61,256 bases of DNA. It comes from Myxococcales bacterium. Lineage in GTDB: Bacteria; Myxococcota_A; Polyangia; Haliangiales; Haliangiaceae. Positions 31,201-40,106 of this stretch are shown piece after piece (within the stretch, counting starts at the first letter, position 1; every line of letters begins with the position of its first letter). Position numbers and translations under genes: made by a program. The stretch is taken from contig CANKMW010000052.1 in the NCBI GenBank assembly GCA_947483555.1, positions 1 through 61,256 on the forward strand. Direction: 5' to 3'. The notes beneath the pieces are model-generated. The model was not told where the DNA came from. It ran no database searches and saw only the letters and a program-made list of their open reading frames with translations.

Positions 31201-33879
31201 GGCGCGCGCAGCGCCCTCGATCACGCGCTGCGCCTGTGGCCCGATCACCCGACCGCGCTGACCGCGCTCTCGAAGCTCACCACCGCCGAAGAGGATCCGG
31301 GCGCGTTCATCGCCGCCAAGCTGCGCGAGGCCGACGCCGCCACCGACGACGACATCAAGGTCGACGCGCTCTACGTCGCCGGGATCGCGCTCCGTGACCG
31401 CACCGCCGATCCGAGCGGGGCGCGCACCGCGTTCGAGCGCATCCTGGCCATCCGCGCCTACCACGCCGACGCCATCTGGGCGCTCGCCGGCCTCATCGAG
31501 CAGGGCGGTGATCCCGACACCGCCGCCAAGCTCCTCGAGACCCGCCTCGACGGCGGCGAGCTCGCGCCCGCCGAGCGCGCGCGGGTGCTCACCCAGCTGG
31601 CAGCGCTGGCGCGCGCCGCCGGCATCGAGATGGTCGCCGAGCGCCGCCTGGCCGAGGCGCTGGCCGCCGACGGCGGCCACGTCCCGGCGCTGATCTCGCT
31701 CGCCGATCTGTACGCCGACGCGCTGCGCTGGGACGACCTCGAGCGGTTCCTGCGCGACACCCTGGCCGCCGGTGTGCCGGCCGCGACGCCGGCCATCACC
31801 GCCGAGCTGCATCGCCGTCTGGCCCAGGCCTACGAGAAGCTCGGCCGCGACGACGACGCCTACGAGACCCTGCTCACCGCCGACCGCCTGCATCGCGGTC
31901 ACCTGCTCATCAAGCTCGCCCTGGGCGAGAACCGCTACAAGGCCCGCCGCTGGCGCGAGGCCGCGCTGCACCTGGCGGCGCTCGCGACCCACGACGAGGC
32001 GCCCCGCCACGCCAGCGACGTGGCGCAGGGCATCTACCACGCCGCGCTCGCCGAGATCCGCAGCCTGCGCCCCGAGAAGGCGCCGCCGCTGTACGCGCGC
32101 GCGCTCGAGCTGCGGCCCAACTACGCGCCCGCGCTGCAGGCCATGGCCGAGCTGGCCATGGAGCAGAACGATCCGAAGCGCGCCGCCGACCTGCTCACCC
32201 GGCAGGCCATGGCCACCGACGATCCGGCCGAACGCATGCGCCTGTTCGAGGCCCTCGGCGACATGGCGCTGATGATGCTGTCCGACGAGGCCCGGGCCCG
32301 GGTCTGCTACGAGGCGGCGGTCAGCGCGGCGCAGCCGCTGGAGGCCCGCCACGTGGCCCTGCTCGAGAAGCTGCTCGAGCGCCAGGATCTGGCCGGCGAC
32401 CACCTGGGCGCCGGCAAGACCGCCGAGCTGATGGCGGCGTTCGGCACCACCACCGCCGAGCGCAGCGCGCGCCTGACCCGCGCCGCCTCCGACTACCTGG
32501 CCGGCGGCGACAAGGAGCGGGCCCGCGCCGCCGCCGAGCGGGCGCTGGTGGCCGATCCGTACGATCTCGGCGCCGTCGAGATCGCGTCGCAACTCCAGAT
32601 CGCCGACGGCGCCGCCGACGCCGCGATGGAGGTGCTGGCCCGCGCGCTGTCGGGCAAGGACGACGGCGACGAGACGGTGCGCGCGCGCAAGGCCGCGCTG
32701 TGGCTGCGGCTGGGCGAGCTGCGCCGTGATCGCGGCGACGCCAAGAGCGCGCTCACCGCCTTCGAGCGCACGATCGCGCTGGGACCCGAGACCGACGCCG
32801 CGGTCACGTCACGAAGGGCGCTGGCCGCCGCCTACGTCGGCGATGCCGGCAAGAAGGCCGAGCTGTGCGAGCTGCGGCGGGCCATCGCCGCCACCACCGC
32901 GACCGTCGACGACCTGGTCGCGTGGGCCGACGAGGTCCGGCGCGCCGGCAAGGTCGACCAGGCCCACGCCGCGCTCGAGCTGGCGATCGCGATGGGTCAC
33001 AAGGCCGATCTCCACCAGACCGCGTTCCTGTCGGTCCACAAGCCGCACCTGTGGGTCGCCGACGAGAGCTACCGCGGCACCGTCGACGCCGATGGCCGCG
33101 CCGCCTACCTGACCGACGACGACGACGCCCCGCTGGCGCCGGTGTTCGCGGCGCTGGCCGAAGCCACGGCGCTGCTGTGGCCGGACTCCGACGAGGCGCT
33201 GGCGCGGGCCGGTGCCGCCGGCGCCCGCCGCCTCACCGCCACCACCGGCACCGCCGCCGCGGTCGCCTATCCGCGCATCGCCAACGCGCTCGGCGCCGGC
33301 GCCGTGTTGCTCTACGAACGCGACGACGTCGCGGCGCCCGACGTGCAACTGGTGTGCGCCGGCACGCCGATCATCGTCTTCGGGGCCCGCATCACGACCG
33401 CCTCCGGCGTGCTCGACAGCGCGGCGCGCTTCGCGCTCGGCCGCGCCGCCGAGCTGTCGCGCCCGGAGCGGGTGGTGGTGGCCGGCCTGTCCGACGTCGA
33501 GGTGCGCGCCATCTTCGCGGCGCTGGTTCGCTCGTTCGCGCCCGCGGCCAGCCACGCCGCCGTGCGCGGGTTGATCGGCGATCCCGACGTGCAGCGCGCC
33601 CGCGACGAGTCGGTCCGCGGCGCGCTCTCGGTCAAGCTGCGCCAGCGCTTCGAGCAGCTGTTCGCCGCCATCGCGCCCGCCGATCTCGACCTCAAGCGCT
33701 ACACCGCCGCCTGCCACCGCATCGCCGACCGCGCCGGCCTGCTGGTCTGCGGCGACTGCGCCGCCGCCCTCGCCGCCGCGACCAAGCACGGCGGCGGCAG
33801 CGAGGTCGTCGTCGCCGCCGTCACCGATCCTGCCTACGCGTCGTTGCGCGCCGCCCTCGGCGTCGGCGTCCGCGCCTGA
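25300..33879 (+). CDS. Giant TPR-repeat protein
   Basis: 2,859 residues of mostly alpha-helical tetratricopeptide-type repeats. Units recur about every 34-40 residues, for example AIALYEEVIELRPDDDGALK, RALQAYERVLSLDPHHDEAL and AIDTYQHLVAQWPDDTDAF. Two repeat solenoids (about 20-1340 and 1550-2500) are joined by a disordered Pro/Asp/Thr-rich linker at about 1345-1547. The C-terminal roughly 300 residues are not TPR-like and carry a CGDC pair. No signal peptide or membrane span, so cytoplasmic; probably a large protein-interaction scaffold. Start: ATG 25300 with TACGAT at 25283-25288; an in-frame GTG at 25279 overlaps that box. Deltaproteobacteria encode similar giants of unknown role. Confidence 0.88.
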   Translation: MPQRQDETPTRPTPFAVADVEAFRSDPRDGARFAALRQSLRDGGQGAALADICELRAPFEANPAKAAEIWAEAGEARAVLNQLALAERDLRAACALDAANERACARLTEMFMTAGKFAEAGDILEGELDEVSRRAEQQKGRPAPADRAGAARRAHLHRQAAQLWDEQLGRVDRALFHWQRAWQLEPERTDALAAARRLYASLGDDAMVAKLYRAELDVLGDRAPAPGRAALWLALGKIELRRGDGKAAAAGLEKALRLDAAAPGAREALAEVYGSDAWTQAAEDAAAGPRKAAALYVELGRQALTAGDAEAGLGFLRRAVGVDPYDRTAGAALEQALRTAGRWDELERLLGQRASLTEDDPERAALLRRRIELFDEERPDRGQLIAALTELTELEPPRGPATQRLRVLLHEDQRWRDLAALIERDLASITAAVAPGDDTGDDTDAQVAEILELAVLTREHLNEKDKAAELLHRALSIDPTNEDALARYVEHFRERRDFRGLADLYEFSLENARDAGATPAELMRRLEEIAQICELRLGDVPRALDTWRRIEDLEPGSPKAREAVRRLSARAKMWEQLVAVLDGEAQAAQSSGERADTLRRIAQTYRERQVEPRRAIALYEEVIELRPDDDGALKALAELYEREGDDAGLARTLRRQLELDARRLIAEMQAAGKPPTAAREWPVGKRVERLTALRRLGTMCESRLGDADGVVFACGGVLEILPGDRDALDRMERVLEQAGDVERLVQTLEYHAASATGPAERAKVLRRLARMAAETGDDARALDRWEQALRAAPTDEEILSAVADLYERGQRWGELAGVLERLDAVRYPGAATPPTPGSAQAALRASDLARYARVVDERLGDGQRAIKAWERLRTVTPRDRGALDALARLYRAVARFRELAEILAVHVDVFAVDDVPRATAAARERAEVLAERLGATEDAIRQLERLVADLDPTDLDAHTMLRRLHEARGDYHAAVRVAERELYLAAEPAAKVVRALEIGVVCRDRLGDPARALQAYERVLSLDPHHDEALSAAADLHERLGDWKAAVRVLERRLGRIEDARARRSLLGRLAALTAEKVGDHKGGFRFWRRAHDEAPDATTLGELKRAAEAYGLWRELAEVWSEERRRLLAAGGGGVPSDVEAYIAASRELAQVCERRLSDRGKAMTALHEAIAVAPRDSGLINEAERLAAEADQRPLWKQLADGYDLALRAAPAAVRVELHQKKSRTLDERLGDPKGAAAELVAAFSWAPDRDDLRAGMYKLAEKNRTWNDVIAVEGAVAERTDKGERLAALRRKAQVIEDQLKDLPRAFRVHLVGFLLGPEDADTLAHLWRLGRAVGRYREVDRTPKPEPASAMVHGERDGDPPAPAPVARPAPALFTTTPRVRRPSTEELGDSDLGPRPRAADGPGSGPDLDVPDEASLRVGDSTQPIDLDELMPAAGGTGPTATLKPGTITIASTRPERNDKTMELDIADLAPMPRGAGSGGGSLPGLPGVGSSRPRLPPPPPRTPKIEARPVGVRPMPPPTAPARKAQASVRRPPLPQLLIRAYESPWEELAAAYDSLPAADPPARARWLYRAADAWENGAHDIPRAFDTLARALDRINQPVAGVVPPTGSDAEARARLHRLAADHESWDRLAELYEALAEDAHTAEAAADVLMEVAAIRDRQGQPARAEAQYRRILGMRPDDGSARAKLEALYRTGGRWVELAASLEERTDPRLGSAAPEAERPALLRELAAIYVDHLAHPHDGIDTLERLRQLAPTDVGVLKDLGALYTRVGRWSKVIETHARIGEIAESTSEARDAMRKVAVIYETELELPERAIDTYQHLVAQWPDDTDAFAALDRLCETQARWTDLVEVLRRRSALATSPEDRARLLARRAGVLLDWLNAPEEAAAALRHARTILPDDGVLADRLVSALYLAARHREAAAVLEGRIAVADQRGLGAGELAALHIRLAQVRAEGLGDVAGARSALDHALRLWPDHPTALTALSKLTTAEEDPGAFIAAKLREADAATDDDIKVDALYVAGIALRDRTADPSGARTAFERILAIRAYHADAIWALAGLIEQGGDPDTAAKLLETRLDGGELAPAERARVLTQLAALARAAGIEMVAERRLAEALAADGGHVPALISLADLYADALRWDDLERFLRDTLAAGVPAATPAITAELHRRLAQAYEKLGRDDDAYETLLTADRLHRGHLLIKLALGENRYKARRWREAALHLAALATHDEAPRHASDVAQGIYHAALAEIRSLRPEKAPPLYARALELRPNYAPALQAMAELAMEQNDPKRAADLLTRQAMATDDPAERMRLFEALGDMALMMLSDEARARVCYEAAVSAAQPLEARHVALLEKLLERQDLAGDHLGAGKTAELMAAFGTTTAERSARLTRAASDYLAGGDKERARAAAERALVADPYDLGAVEIASQLQIADGAADAAMEVLARALSGKDDGDETVRARKAALWLRLGELRRDRGDAKSALTAFERTIALGPETDAAVTSRRALAAAYVGDAGKKAELCELRRAIAATTATVDDLVAWADEVRRAGKVDQAHAALELAIAMGHKADLHQTAFLSVHKPHLWVADESYRGTVDADGRAAYLTDDDDAPLAPVFAALAEATALLWPDSDEALARAGAAGARRLTATTGTAAAVAYPRIANALGAGAVLLYERDDVAAPDVQLVCAGTPIIVFGARITTASGVLDSAARFALGRAAELSRPERVVVAGLSDVEVRAIFAALVRSFAPAASHAAVRGLIGDPDVQRARDESVRGALSVKLRQRFEQLFAAIAPADLDLKRYTAACHRIADRAGLLVCGDCAAALAAATKHGGGSEVVVAAVTDPAYASLRAALGVGVRA

Positions 33880-33894
33880 CGCGGCCGGGATCGC

Positions 33895-34100
33895 GACGGC
33901 GGCGGCAGATCCTGGTCGCGTTCGTCGACCAGGGCGCCGAACGGTACCAGCTGGAGCACACCATCGGGCACCAGCACCAGCGAGCGGACGCCGCGCAGCC
34001 CCGCAGCGCCGCGACCTGGGCGTCGACGGCGTCGCTCGCTCCCCGTTGCGCGAGCTCGATGGTGGCGTGGCCGTGCAGCACGAACGCGACCAGCCGCGGG
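33895..34100 (-). pseudogene. CHAT-domain remnant (deleted and frameshifted)
   Basis: On the minus strand one frame reads DPRLVAFVLHGHATIELA and continues to VDAQVAALR (about 34100-34000). A second frame then reads RSLVLVPDGVLQLVPFGALV (about 33990-33930). These match the beginning and the PDG...PF region of CHAT (caspase-like HEAT/TPR-associated) domains, but the region between them is missing and the frame changes. No start codon or catalytic His/Cys segment remains. It fills the gap after the giant TPR gene. Confidence 0.55.
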
Positions 34101-34493
34101 TCACCGGCACCGGATGCCGTCGATGACCAGCGGCGCGCAGTGGGGGTCCTCGTAGTAGGTCGTGCACCACTCCTGGATGAAGTCGCGGCCGCAGCTGTCC
34201 GGCTCCGCCTCGGCGAGGAGGTTGGCCTCGAGCAGGTGGCTCATGCAGATCTCCGGATCGCCGCCGGCGCCGAGCTCGACACAGCCGGGACCGTCGCATC
34301 GACCCGACAGCATCTGTTCGCAGGTACCGGCGCAGGTGGCCTCCTCGCGGTCGGTGGCGAACAGACCACAGTCGCGATGGATGCGGCACTGCACCTCGCA
34401 CGCGGACGGCTCGTCGGCGCCGCAGGCGGCCAGGATGGTGGCGACGGCGACGGCGACGGTGACGGCGAACACGATGGGCAGACGGTCGTTCAT
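34101..34493 (-). CDS. Small cysteine-rich lipoprotein
   Basis: 130 residues. The signal MNDRLPIVFAVTVAVAVATILAACGADEP is cut here at a lipobox (LAAC, Cys24). The mature part has about a dozen cysteines in spaced pairs (CEVQC, DCGLF, TCAGTCEQ, RCDGPGC), suggesting several disulfides in an extracytoplasmic domain. The ATG at 34493 has a strong AGGAGG Shine-Dalgarno, so this gene is read from a leadered mRNA. I do not recognise a family; short Cys-rich lipoproteins are common in myxobacteria. Confidence 0.75.
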   Translation of the reverse strand: MNDRLPIVFAVTVAVAVATILAACGADEPSACEVQCRIHRDCGLFATDREEATCAGTCEQMLSGRCDGPGCVELGAGGDPEICMSHLLEANLLAEAEPDSCGRDFIQEWCTTYYEDPHCAPLVIDGIRCR

Positions 34494-34553
34494 GGGGATC
34501 CTCCTGACCCCATGGTCGCCACCCCACCGCGGATCGCCGATGACAGCCCGGCT

Positions 34554-34859
34554 TCACAGCCGATCCAGGCGCTCGTTCCGCCAGTCGAACCACACGGATA
34601 CCGCCCACACCGCGAGCGACACCAGCAGCACCGCGGTGATGGGCGTCAGCGTCTCCGCGGTGTGCCGATCATGGCTGACGTCGCCGCCCAGGCCGTCGCC
34701 GGAGCGGCGGCCGTCGCGGTAGGCCTGGTACCCGATCGCCGCCGCCGCCGCGAGGAAGCTCGCCGCGCCGGCGACCCAGGTCCGGCGCCGGATCCAGCGC
34801 CGACCGACCAGGTTCATCACGAGCGCGAGCACCCCGACGACGAGCAAGAGCGTGAGCAT
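34554..34859 (-). CDS. Small integral membrane protein
   Basis: 101 residues from the ATG at 34859; a GTG six codons upstream is also possible. Three hydrophobic segments are visible: MLTLLLVVGVLALVMNLV, WVAGAASFLAAAAAIGYQAY and ITAVLLVSLAVWAVSVWF, separated by basic or acidic loops (RRWIRRRT, RRSGDGLGGDVSHDRH). No family recognised. It lies 60 bases upstream of the Cys-rich lipoprotein on the same strand. Confidence 0.55.
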   Translation of the reverse strand: MLTLLLVVGVLALVMNLVGRRWIRRRTWVAGAASFLAAAAAIGYQAYRDGRRSGDGLGGDVSHDRHTAETLTPITAVLLVSLAVWAVSVWFDWRNERLDRL

Positions 34860-34959
34860 GGCCGGATGTTCGCCCACCGGCGACCGCAGGTCGATGTCGG
34901 CTCGCTGACAGGTGGCTGGCGGTGCGTGGCGGCGCCGGGCGCACGGGTGTGCGCTCGCC

Positions 34960-35114
34960 TGCCGTGCGGGGCGCGGTGGCCCTCGGGATCGTCGTCATCG
35001 CTGCCCGACGGCGTGTTGGTCGCCGACCGGGCCGGCGGCGCGCGGTTCGTGCCGCTGCCCGCGCCCACCGACGACGACGTGGAAGCGATCTGCGATCGAC
35101 GACGGCGTCCTCGA
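34960..35114 (+). pseudogene. IS91/IS801-type transposase fragment
   Basis: One plus-strand frame reads SLPDGVLVADRAGGARFVPL then PAPTDDDVEAICDRRRR. This matches the segment after the catalytic histidines of Y2-type IS91/IS801 transposases, where the pattern is a hydrophobic-DGVF strand, a short turn, RF..LP.PTD.DV..L. The upstream HFH region is not in frame and the rest of the gene is absent, so this is a short dead fragment inside otherwise gene-free DNA upstream of the membrane-protein gene. Confidence 0.45.
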
Positions 35115-36728
<1,614 letters not shown>

Positions 36729-36818
36729 GGAGTCTCCCAGTTTATCATCAGTTGCGAGGCGAGCCGGTCCGGGCGCCGGTTGACCTGTGCGGCCGCCGAC
36801 AGGTACGTTCGGAGCCTC

Positions 36819-37250
36819 ATGTACCTGGGAGTCGTCACCGGGACGGTCGTGGCCGAGCGCAAGGCCAGCGGGCTCGAAGGTCAGAAACTACTCTTGGTCC
36901 AGCCCGTCGACGATGCCGGCCGCCACACCGGCGACGTCCAGGTCGCGGTCGACACCGTGCGCGCCGGGCTCGGCGACCACGTCTACCTGGTCGGCTCACG
37001 CGAGGCCGCGCTGGCGCTGCAGCCGTGGTTCGTGCCTGTCGACGCCGCCATCGTCGGGATCGTCGACGAGGTCTACACGCCGGAACGCAGCTCGCCGGCG
37101 TCCAGCTCGAGCGGCGACGACGACGATGGAGCCCCCGACGCGGTCGACGATGATCCGACCCAGGCCAACCCGAGCCCGCCGCGCAAGCGCCCGCAGGCGC
37201 CGGTCGGCCGCGCCAAGCGCTCGACCGGCAAGCCGGGCGGTGAGACGTGA
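36819..37250 (+). CDS. BMC-P (EutN/CcmL-family) shell vertex protein with charged C-terminal tail
   Basis: 143 residues. The first 90 residues match the EutN/CcmL pentamer fold: MYLGVVTGTVVAERKASGLEG, KLLLVQPVDDAGRHTGDVQ, VAVDTVRAGLGDHVYLVGS and PVDAAIVGIVDEV. Such proteins cap the vertices of bacterial microcompartments. A tail of about 50 residues follows that is first Ser/Asp-rich (SSSSGDDDDG) and then basic (RKRPQAPVGRAKR), beyond the usual length. ATG 36819 has TACGTT nine bases and GGAG four bases upstream. It overlaps the next BMC-P gene by GTGA. No hexameric (BMC-H) or trimeric (BMC-T) shell gene is in the window. Confidence 0.9.
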   Translation: MYLGVVTGTVVAERKASGLEGQKLLLVQPVDDAGRHTGDVQVAVDTVRAGLGDHVYLVGSREAALALQPWFVPVDAAIVGIVDEVYTPERSSPASSSSGDDDDGAPDAVDDDPTQANPSPPRKRPQAPVGRAKRSTGKPGGET

Positions 37251-37591
37251 GGCTGTGCCGCGTGCTCGGCAACGTGACGTCGACCGCCAAGCACCCGTCC
37301 TACGCCGGCCGGACGCTGCTCGTGGTGCAGCCGCTCGACCAGCACGGCGCCGACCTCGGCGATAGCTTCGTCGCCGTCGATGACGCCCAGGCTGGTGCCG
37401 GTGATCGCGTCCTGGTGCTCACCGAGGGCACCGGCGTGCGGCAGATCCTGAAGCTGGGCGACCAGGTGCCGATCCGGTCGCTGGTGGTCGGGATCGTCGA
37501 CGCGGTCGATGTGCCTGACGACGTACCCGCCGCCGATCCGATCGGCCGCGGCGTCGCGGCCCGCGGTGCTCCTGGCCGCGAGGCTCCGTGA
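37247..37591 (+). CDS. BMC-P (EutN/CcmL-family) shell vertex protein
   Basis: 114 residues, GTG start overlapping the previous stop. The core reads MRLCRVLGNVTSTAKHPSY, TLLVVQPLDQHGADLGDSFV, AVDDAQAGAGDRVLVL and IRSLVVGIVDAVDV, again the EutN/CcmL fold, with a shorter tail than its neighbour. Paralogy with the upstream gene is moderate, so the two probably fill distinct vertex roles. The order BMC-P, BMC-P, aldolase with GTGA junctions indicates one coupled operon. Confidence 0.9.
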   Translation: MRLCRVLGNVTSTAKHPSYAGRTLLVVQPLDQHGADLGDSFVAVDDAQAGAGDRVLVLTEGTGVRQILKLGDQVPIRSLVVGIVDAVDVPDDVPAADPIGRGVAARGAPGREAP

Positions 37592-38451
37592 GCGCCAGCC
37601 TGCGGGCGGCGATCGCCTGCTACGCGCGCGAGCTCCACGGCCGCGGCTGGGTCGCCAATCACGACGGCAACCTGACGGTTCGCGACGGCGCCCGCTGGCT
37701 GGCGACGCCGACCGCGACGTCGAAGCGCCTGGTCGGCGAGCGCACCGTCATCGAGCTCGACACCGCGGGCAAGGTGGTCGGCGCCGGCAAGGTGTTTGGC
37801 GAGATCGGCCTGCACCTCGCGGTCTATCACCGCCGCCCCGACGTCGGCGCGGTGATCCACGCCCACCCGCCGTACGCCACCGCCATCGCGTGCGCCCGGG
37901 GCGGCGTCGCCGATCACGCGATCGCGCAGCCGTTCATCGCCGAGGCGCTGGTCTCGCTCGGTCCGCTGGTGCCGCGCACACCGCCAGCCAGCCCCGGTGA
38001 GGCGGCGGTGGCCGCGCTGGCGCCGTGGTGCGAGGACGTCGACGCCGTGCTGCTCGGTGGCCACGGCGTGCTGGCGTGGGGCGCCGATCTCGAGCAAGCC
38101 TTCCTGCGCCTCGAGCTGATCGAACACCTCGCGCGGATCGCGGTCTCGGCCGCGCCGCTCGGCGGGGTCGAGCCGCTGGCGGTCGCCGCGATCGCGCCGC
38201 TGCTGGTGGCCCGCGCCAAGGCCGGCATCGGCCGCGCCGCCGATCGCGCGGTCCAGTTCGCCGACGATCTGCGCACCCGCGGCACCGGTGGTGCCGTGGC
38301 GAGCGGACCGCGCCCGGTGATCGCCTGCGCGCCGGCGCCGCACAGCCCGGTGCCGACGATCGCGCCGGTCGCCTCGAGCGCTCGCCCCGGCGGCGCCGAT
38401 CTGGCGGCCGTGGTGCGCGAGGAGATCGTTCGCGCGCTGCGTCGCGAGTAG
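37588..38451 (+). CDS. Class II aldolase (FucA-like) with C-terminal encapsulation-peptide-like helix
   Basis: 287 residues, GTG start overlapping the BMC-P stop. The zinc aldolase core aligns with L-fuculose-1-phosphate aldolase: HDGNLTVR, catalytic Glu in GEIGLHLAVY (E72), ligands H91 and H93 in IHAHPP and H159 in LLGGHGVLAWG. After about residue 230 comes a Pro/Ala/Ser linker, then ADLAAVVREEIVRALRRE at the extreme C-terminus, an amphipathic helix like those that target enzymes into microcompartments. Known relatives cleave fuculose- or rhamnulose-phosphate to lactaldehyde and DHAP. Cargo status is inferred from the tail and from coupling to two BMC-P genes. Confidence 0.88.
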   Translation: MSASLRAAIACYARELHGRGWVANHDGNLTVRDGARWLATPTATSKRLVGERTVIELDTAGKVVGAGKVFGEIGLHLAVYHRRPDVGAVIHAHPPYATAIACARGGVADHAIAQPFIAEALVSLGPLVPRTPPASPGEAAVAALAPWCEDVDAVLLGGHGVLAWGADLEQAFLRLELIEHLARIAVSAAPLGGVEPLAVAAIAPLLVARAKAGIGRAADRAVQFADDLRTRGTGGAVASGPRPVIACAPAPHSPVPTIAPVASSARPGGADLAAVVREEIVRALRRE

Positions 38452-38513
38452 CCGCGCAGCCGCAGCCACAGCCGCGACCGAAACCACCGCCGCCGTGGCG
38501 ACCGGCGCGTGGG

Positions 38514-40010
38514 TCAGCGGGTCTCGAGGAAAGCCTTCAGGTCCTCGCGCTGCGCGAGCGTGAGGCTCGACAGGTCGGCCATGTCGCGGGCGGTGCCGAA
38601 GCCGCGGAGGAGATCGTCGAGAGTCTCGGCGCTGCCGTCGTGAAAGTAGGGGGCGCTGGCGGCGAGGCCGATGAGGCTCGGGGTGTCGGCGGCGGTCGGC
38701 ATGCCGGTGAAGGTGTGCAGCGCGCCGTCGGTGTACAGCGTGCCCTCGTGGCAGGTGGTGCAACCTCCGGCGTTGTCGAAGATGTCGCGGCCGCGCGCGA
38801 CGGCGGCCGGATCGCGGGTCGGCGTGCGTGGCGGGGGCAAGGCCTCGAGGTAGGCGACCAGCGTCTCGACCTGGGACCGGGCGAGGCCGGTGCCGTGCAT
38901 GCGACGCACCACCAGCAGGTCGCGATCCGCGGTGATCGCGAAGCCGTCGGGGCCGCAGCGGCCACGGGCGCGGAGCACGGCGTCGGAGGCGCTGGCCTCG
39001 ACGCCGTCGGTCGTGGCGCGGGTCAGCCCGGGGAGGTGCAGCAGGGAGTCGGAGCCGAGCCCGGCCACGTACAGGGCGTCGCCGCCGGGGTCCCAGACCA
39101 GCGCGCGTGGCTGGTGCTGCGCGACCTGCGCCACGGCCTGGATCGGGGCGCCGAGGCCGTGGTCGGGAAACGAGAGGAAGGCGAGGTGGTGGGTGACGGG
39201 CGGCGCGAACGCGGCACCGCCGTAGCCGCTGGTGCGCACGAACGACGACTCGGGCACCTCGCGCTGGAACGACGCCACGGCGCGGTGGGCATCGAGGAAG
39301 ATGACGCCGCCCGAGCCGCGCGCGAAGACGGTTCCCGGCTCGCACCGATCGCACTCGAGGTCGAACGGGATCGTGGTCACGGGGTGCGGCGCCGCCAGCG
39401 CGACGTCGTCGAGCGCACCGGTGGCGATCGACGACACCAGCACGTGCGTGCCGCCGGGAGACACGGCGACGCCGCGCGGCTCACGGGACAGCGCGGCGCG
39501 CCACTGCTCGGCCCCGGATCGGGCGTCGAGCGCGATCAGCGTCCGGTCGGCGATCGTGGTGACGAGGACGGTCGCCCGATCGGGCGTCAGCGCGACGCCG
39601 AACGGCTCGGCGGGCGTCGGCCAGGCGTCGATCGCCACCATCCGGCGGGCGTCGACGACCACCAGCCGATCGCTCCCGCGGTCGGCGACGAACACGATGC
39701 CGCGGACCGGGTCGTGGGCGAGCAGGCCGGCGTCGCGCGCGATGGGAACCTGCGCGGTCGCGCGGCCGTCGCGATCGATCGCGAACAGCGCGCCGCTGTC
39801 GGCGTCGATCACCAGCGCGCCGGCGGCGGTCGCGGCGATCCGGGTCCCGGTGAGCGTCGGTGGCGGCGGCGCAGCGGATGGCACGGCTGGCGGCGGCGGC
39901 GGCGCCGCCGCGGCGGGCGCCGCGGGCCGGTGCCCGCAGCCGGCCACCGGCGGCGCCAGGGTCATGACACACAGCGCGCCGAGCATCAGCGGTCGCGGAT
40001 CCCACCACAT
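38514..40010 (-). CDS. Beta-propeller / c-type cytochrome lipoprotein
   Basis: 498 residues from the ATG at 40010. The signal ends in PPVAGC (lipobox), followed by a Pro/Ala-rich linker. Residues about 70-360 form YVTN-type beta-propeller repeats (GALVIDADSGALFAID, GIVFVADRGSDRLVVVDARR, LTPDRATVLVTTIADRTLIA). The C-terminus is a cytochrome c domain with one CTTCH heme site and TPSLIGLAASAPYFHDGS, like the second heme half of MauG/cytochrome c peroxidase proteins, but only one CxxCH is present. It probably acts in the periplasm or on the outer membrane in electron transfer. Single gene. Confidence 0.85.
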   Translation of the reverse strand: MWWDPRPLMLGALCVMTLAPPVAGCGHRPAAPAAAAPPPPPAVPSAAPPPPTLTGTRIAATAAGALVIDADSGALFAIDRDGRATAQVPIARDAGLLAHDPVRGIVFVADRGSDRLVVVDARRMVAIDAWPTPAEPFGVALTPDRATVLVTTIADRTLIALDARSGAEQWRAALSREPRGVAVSPGGTHVLVSSIATGALDDVALAAPHPVTTIPFDLECDRCEPGTVFARGSGGVIFLDAHRAVASFQREVPESSFVRTSGYGGAAFAPPVTHHLAFLSFPDHGLGAPIQAVAQVAQHQPRALVWDPGGDALYVAGLGSDSLLHLPGLTRATTDGVEASASDAVLRARGRCGPDGFAITADRDLLVVRRMHGTGLARSQVETLVAYLEALPPPRTPTRDPAAVARGRDIFDNAGGCTTCHEGTLYTDGALHTFTGMPTAADTPSLIGLAASAPYFHDGSAETLDDLLRGFGTARDMADLSSLTLAQREDLKAFLETR

Positions 40011-40106
40011 GGCCAGGTGACACCGCGAGGCGCGCCGAGTTGCCGGACAATCGTGCCGCACGTGCAGACGCGCGTGCGCCGGCGCCGACGTGACCGGGCG
40101 AACCGA

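Noticed and set aside
25282..32592. An antisense open frame of about 2,436 codons opposite the giant TPR gene
   Set aside because: In DNA with extreme third-position GC, stop codons are rare in the antisense frame. The translation is low-complexity repeats of Gly/Arg/Leu/Gln with no family match, while the plus frame shows regular TPR units.
36819..38451. Complete bacterial microcompartment operon
   Set aside because: No BMC-H or BMC-T gene and no aldehyde dehydrogenase or phosphotransacylase in the window; only vertex proteins and one enzyme are present.
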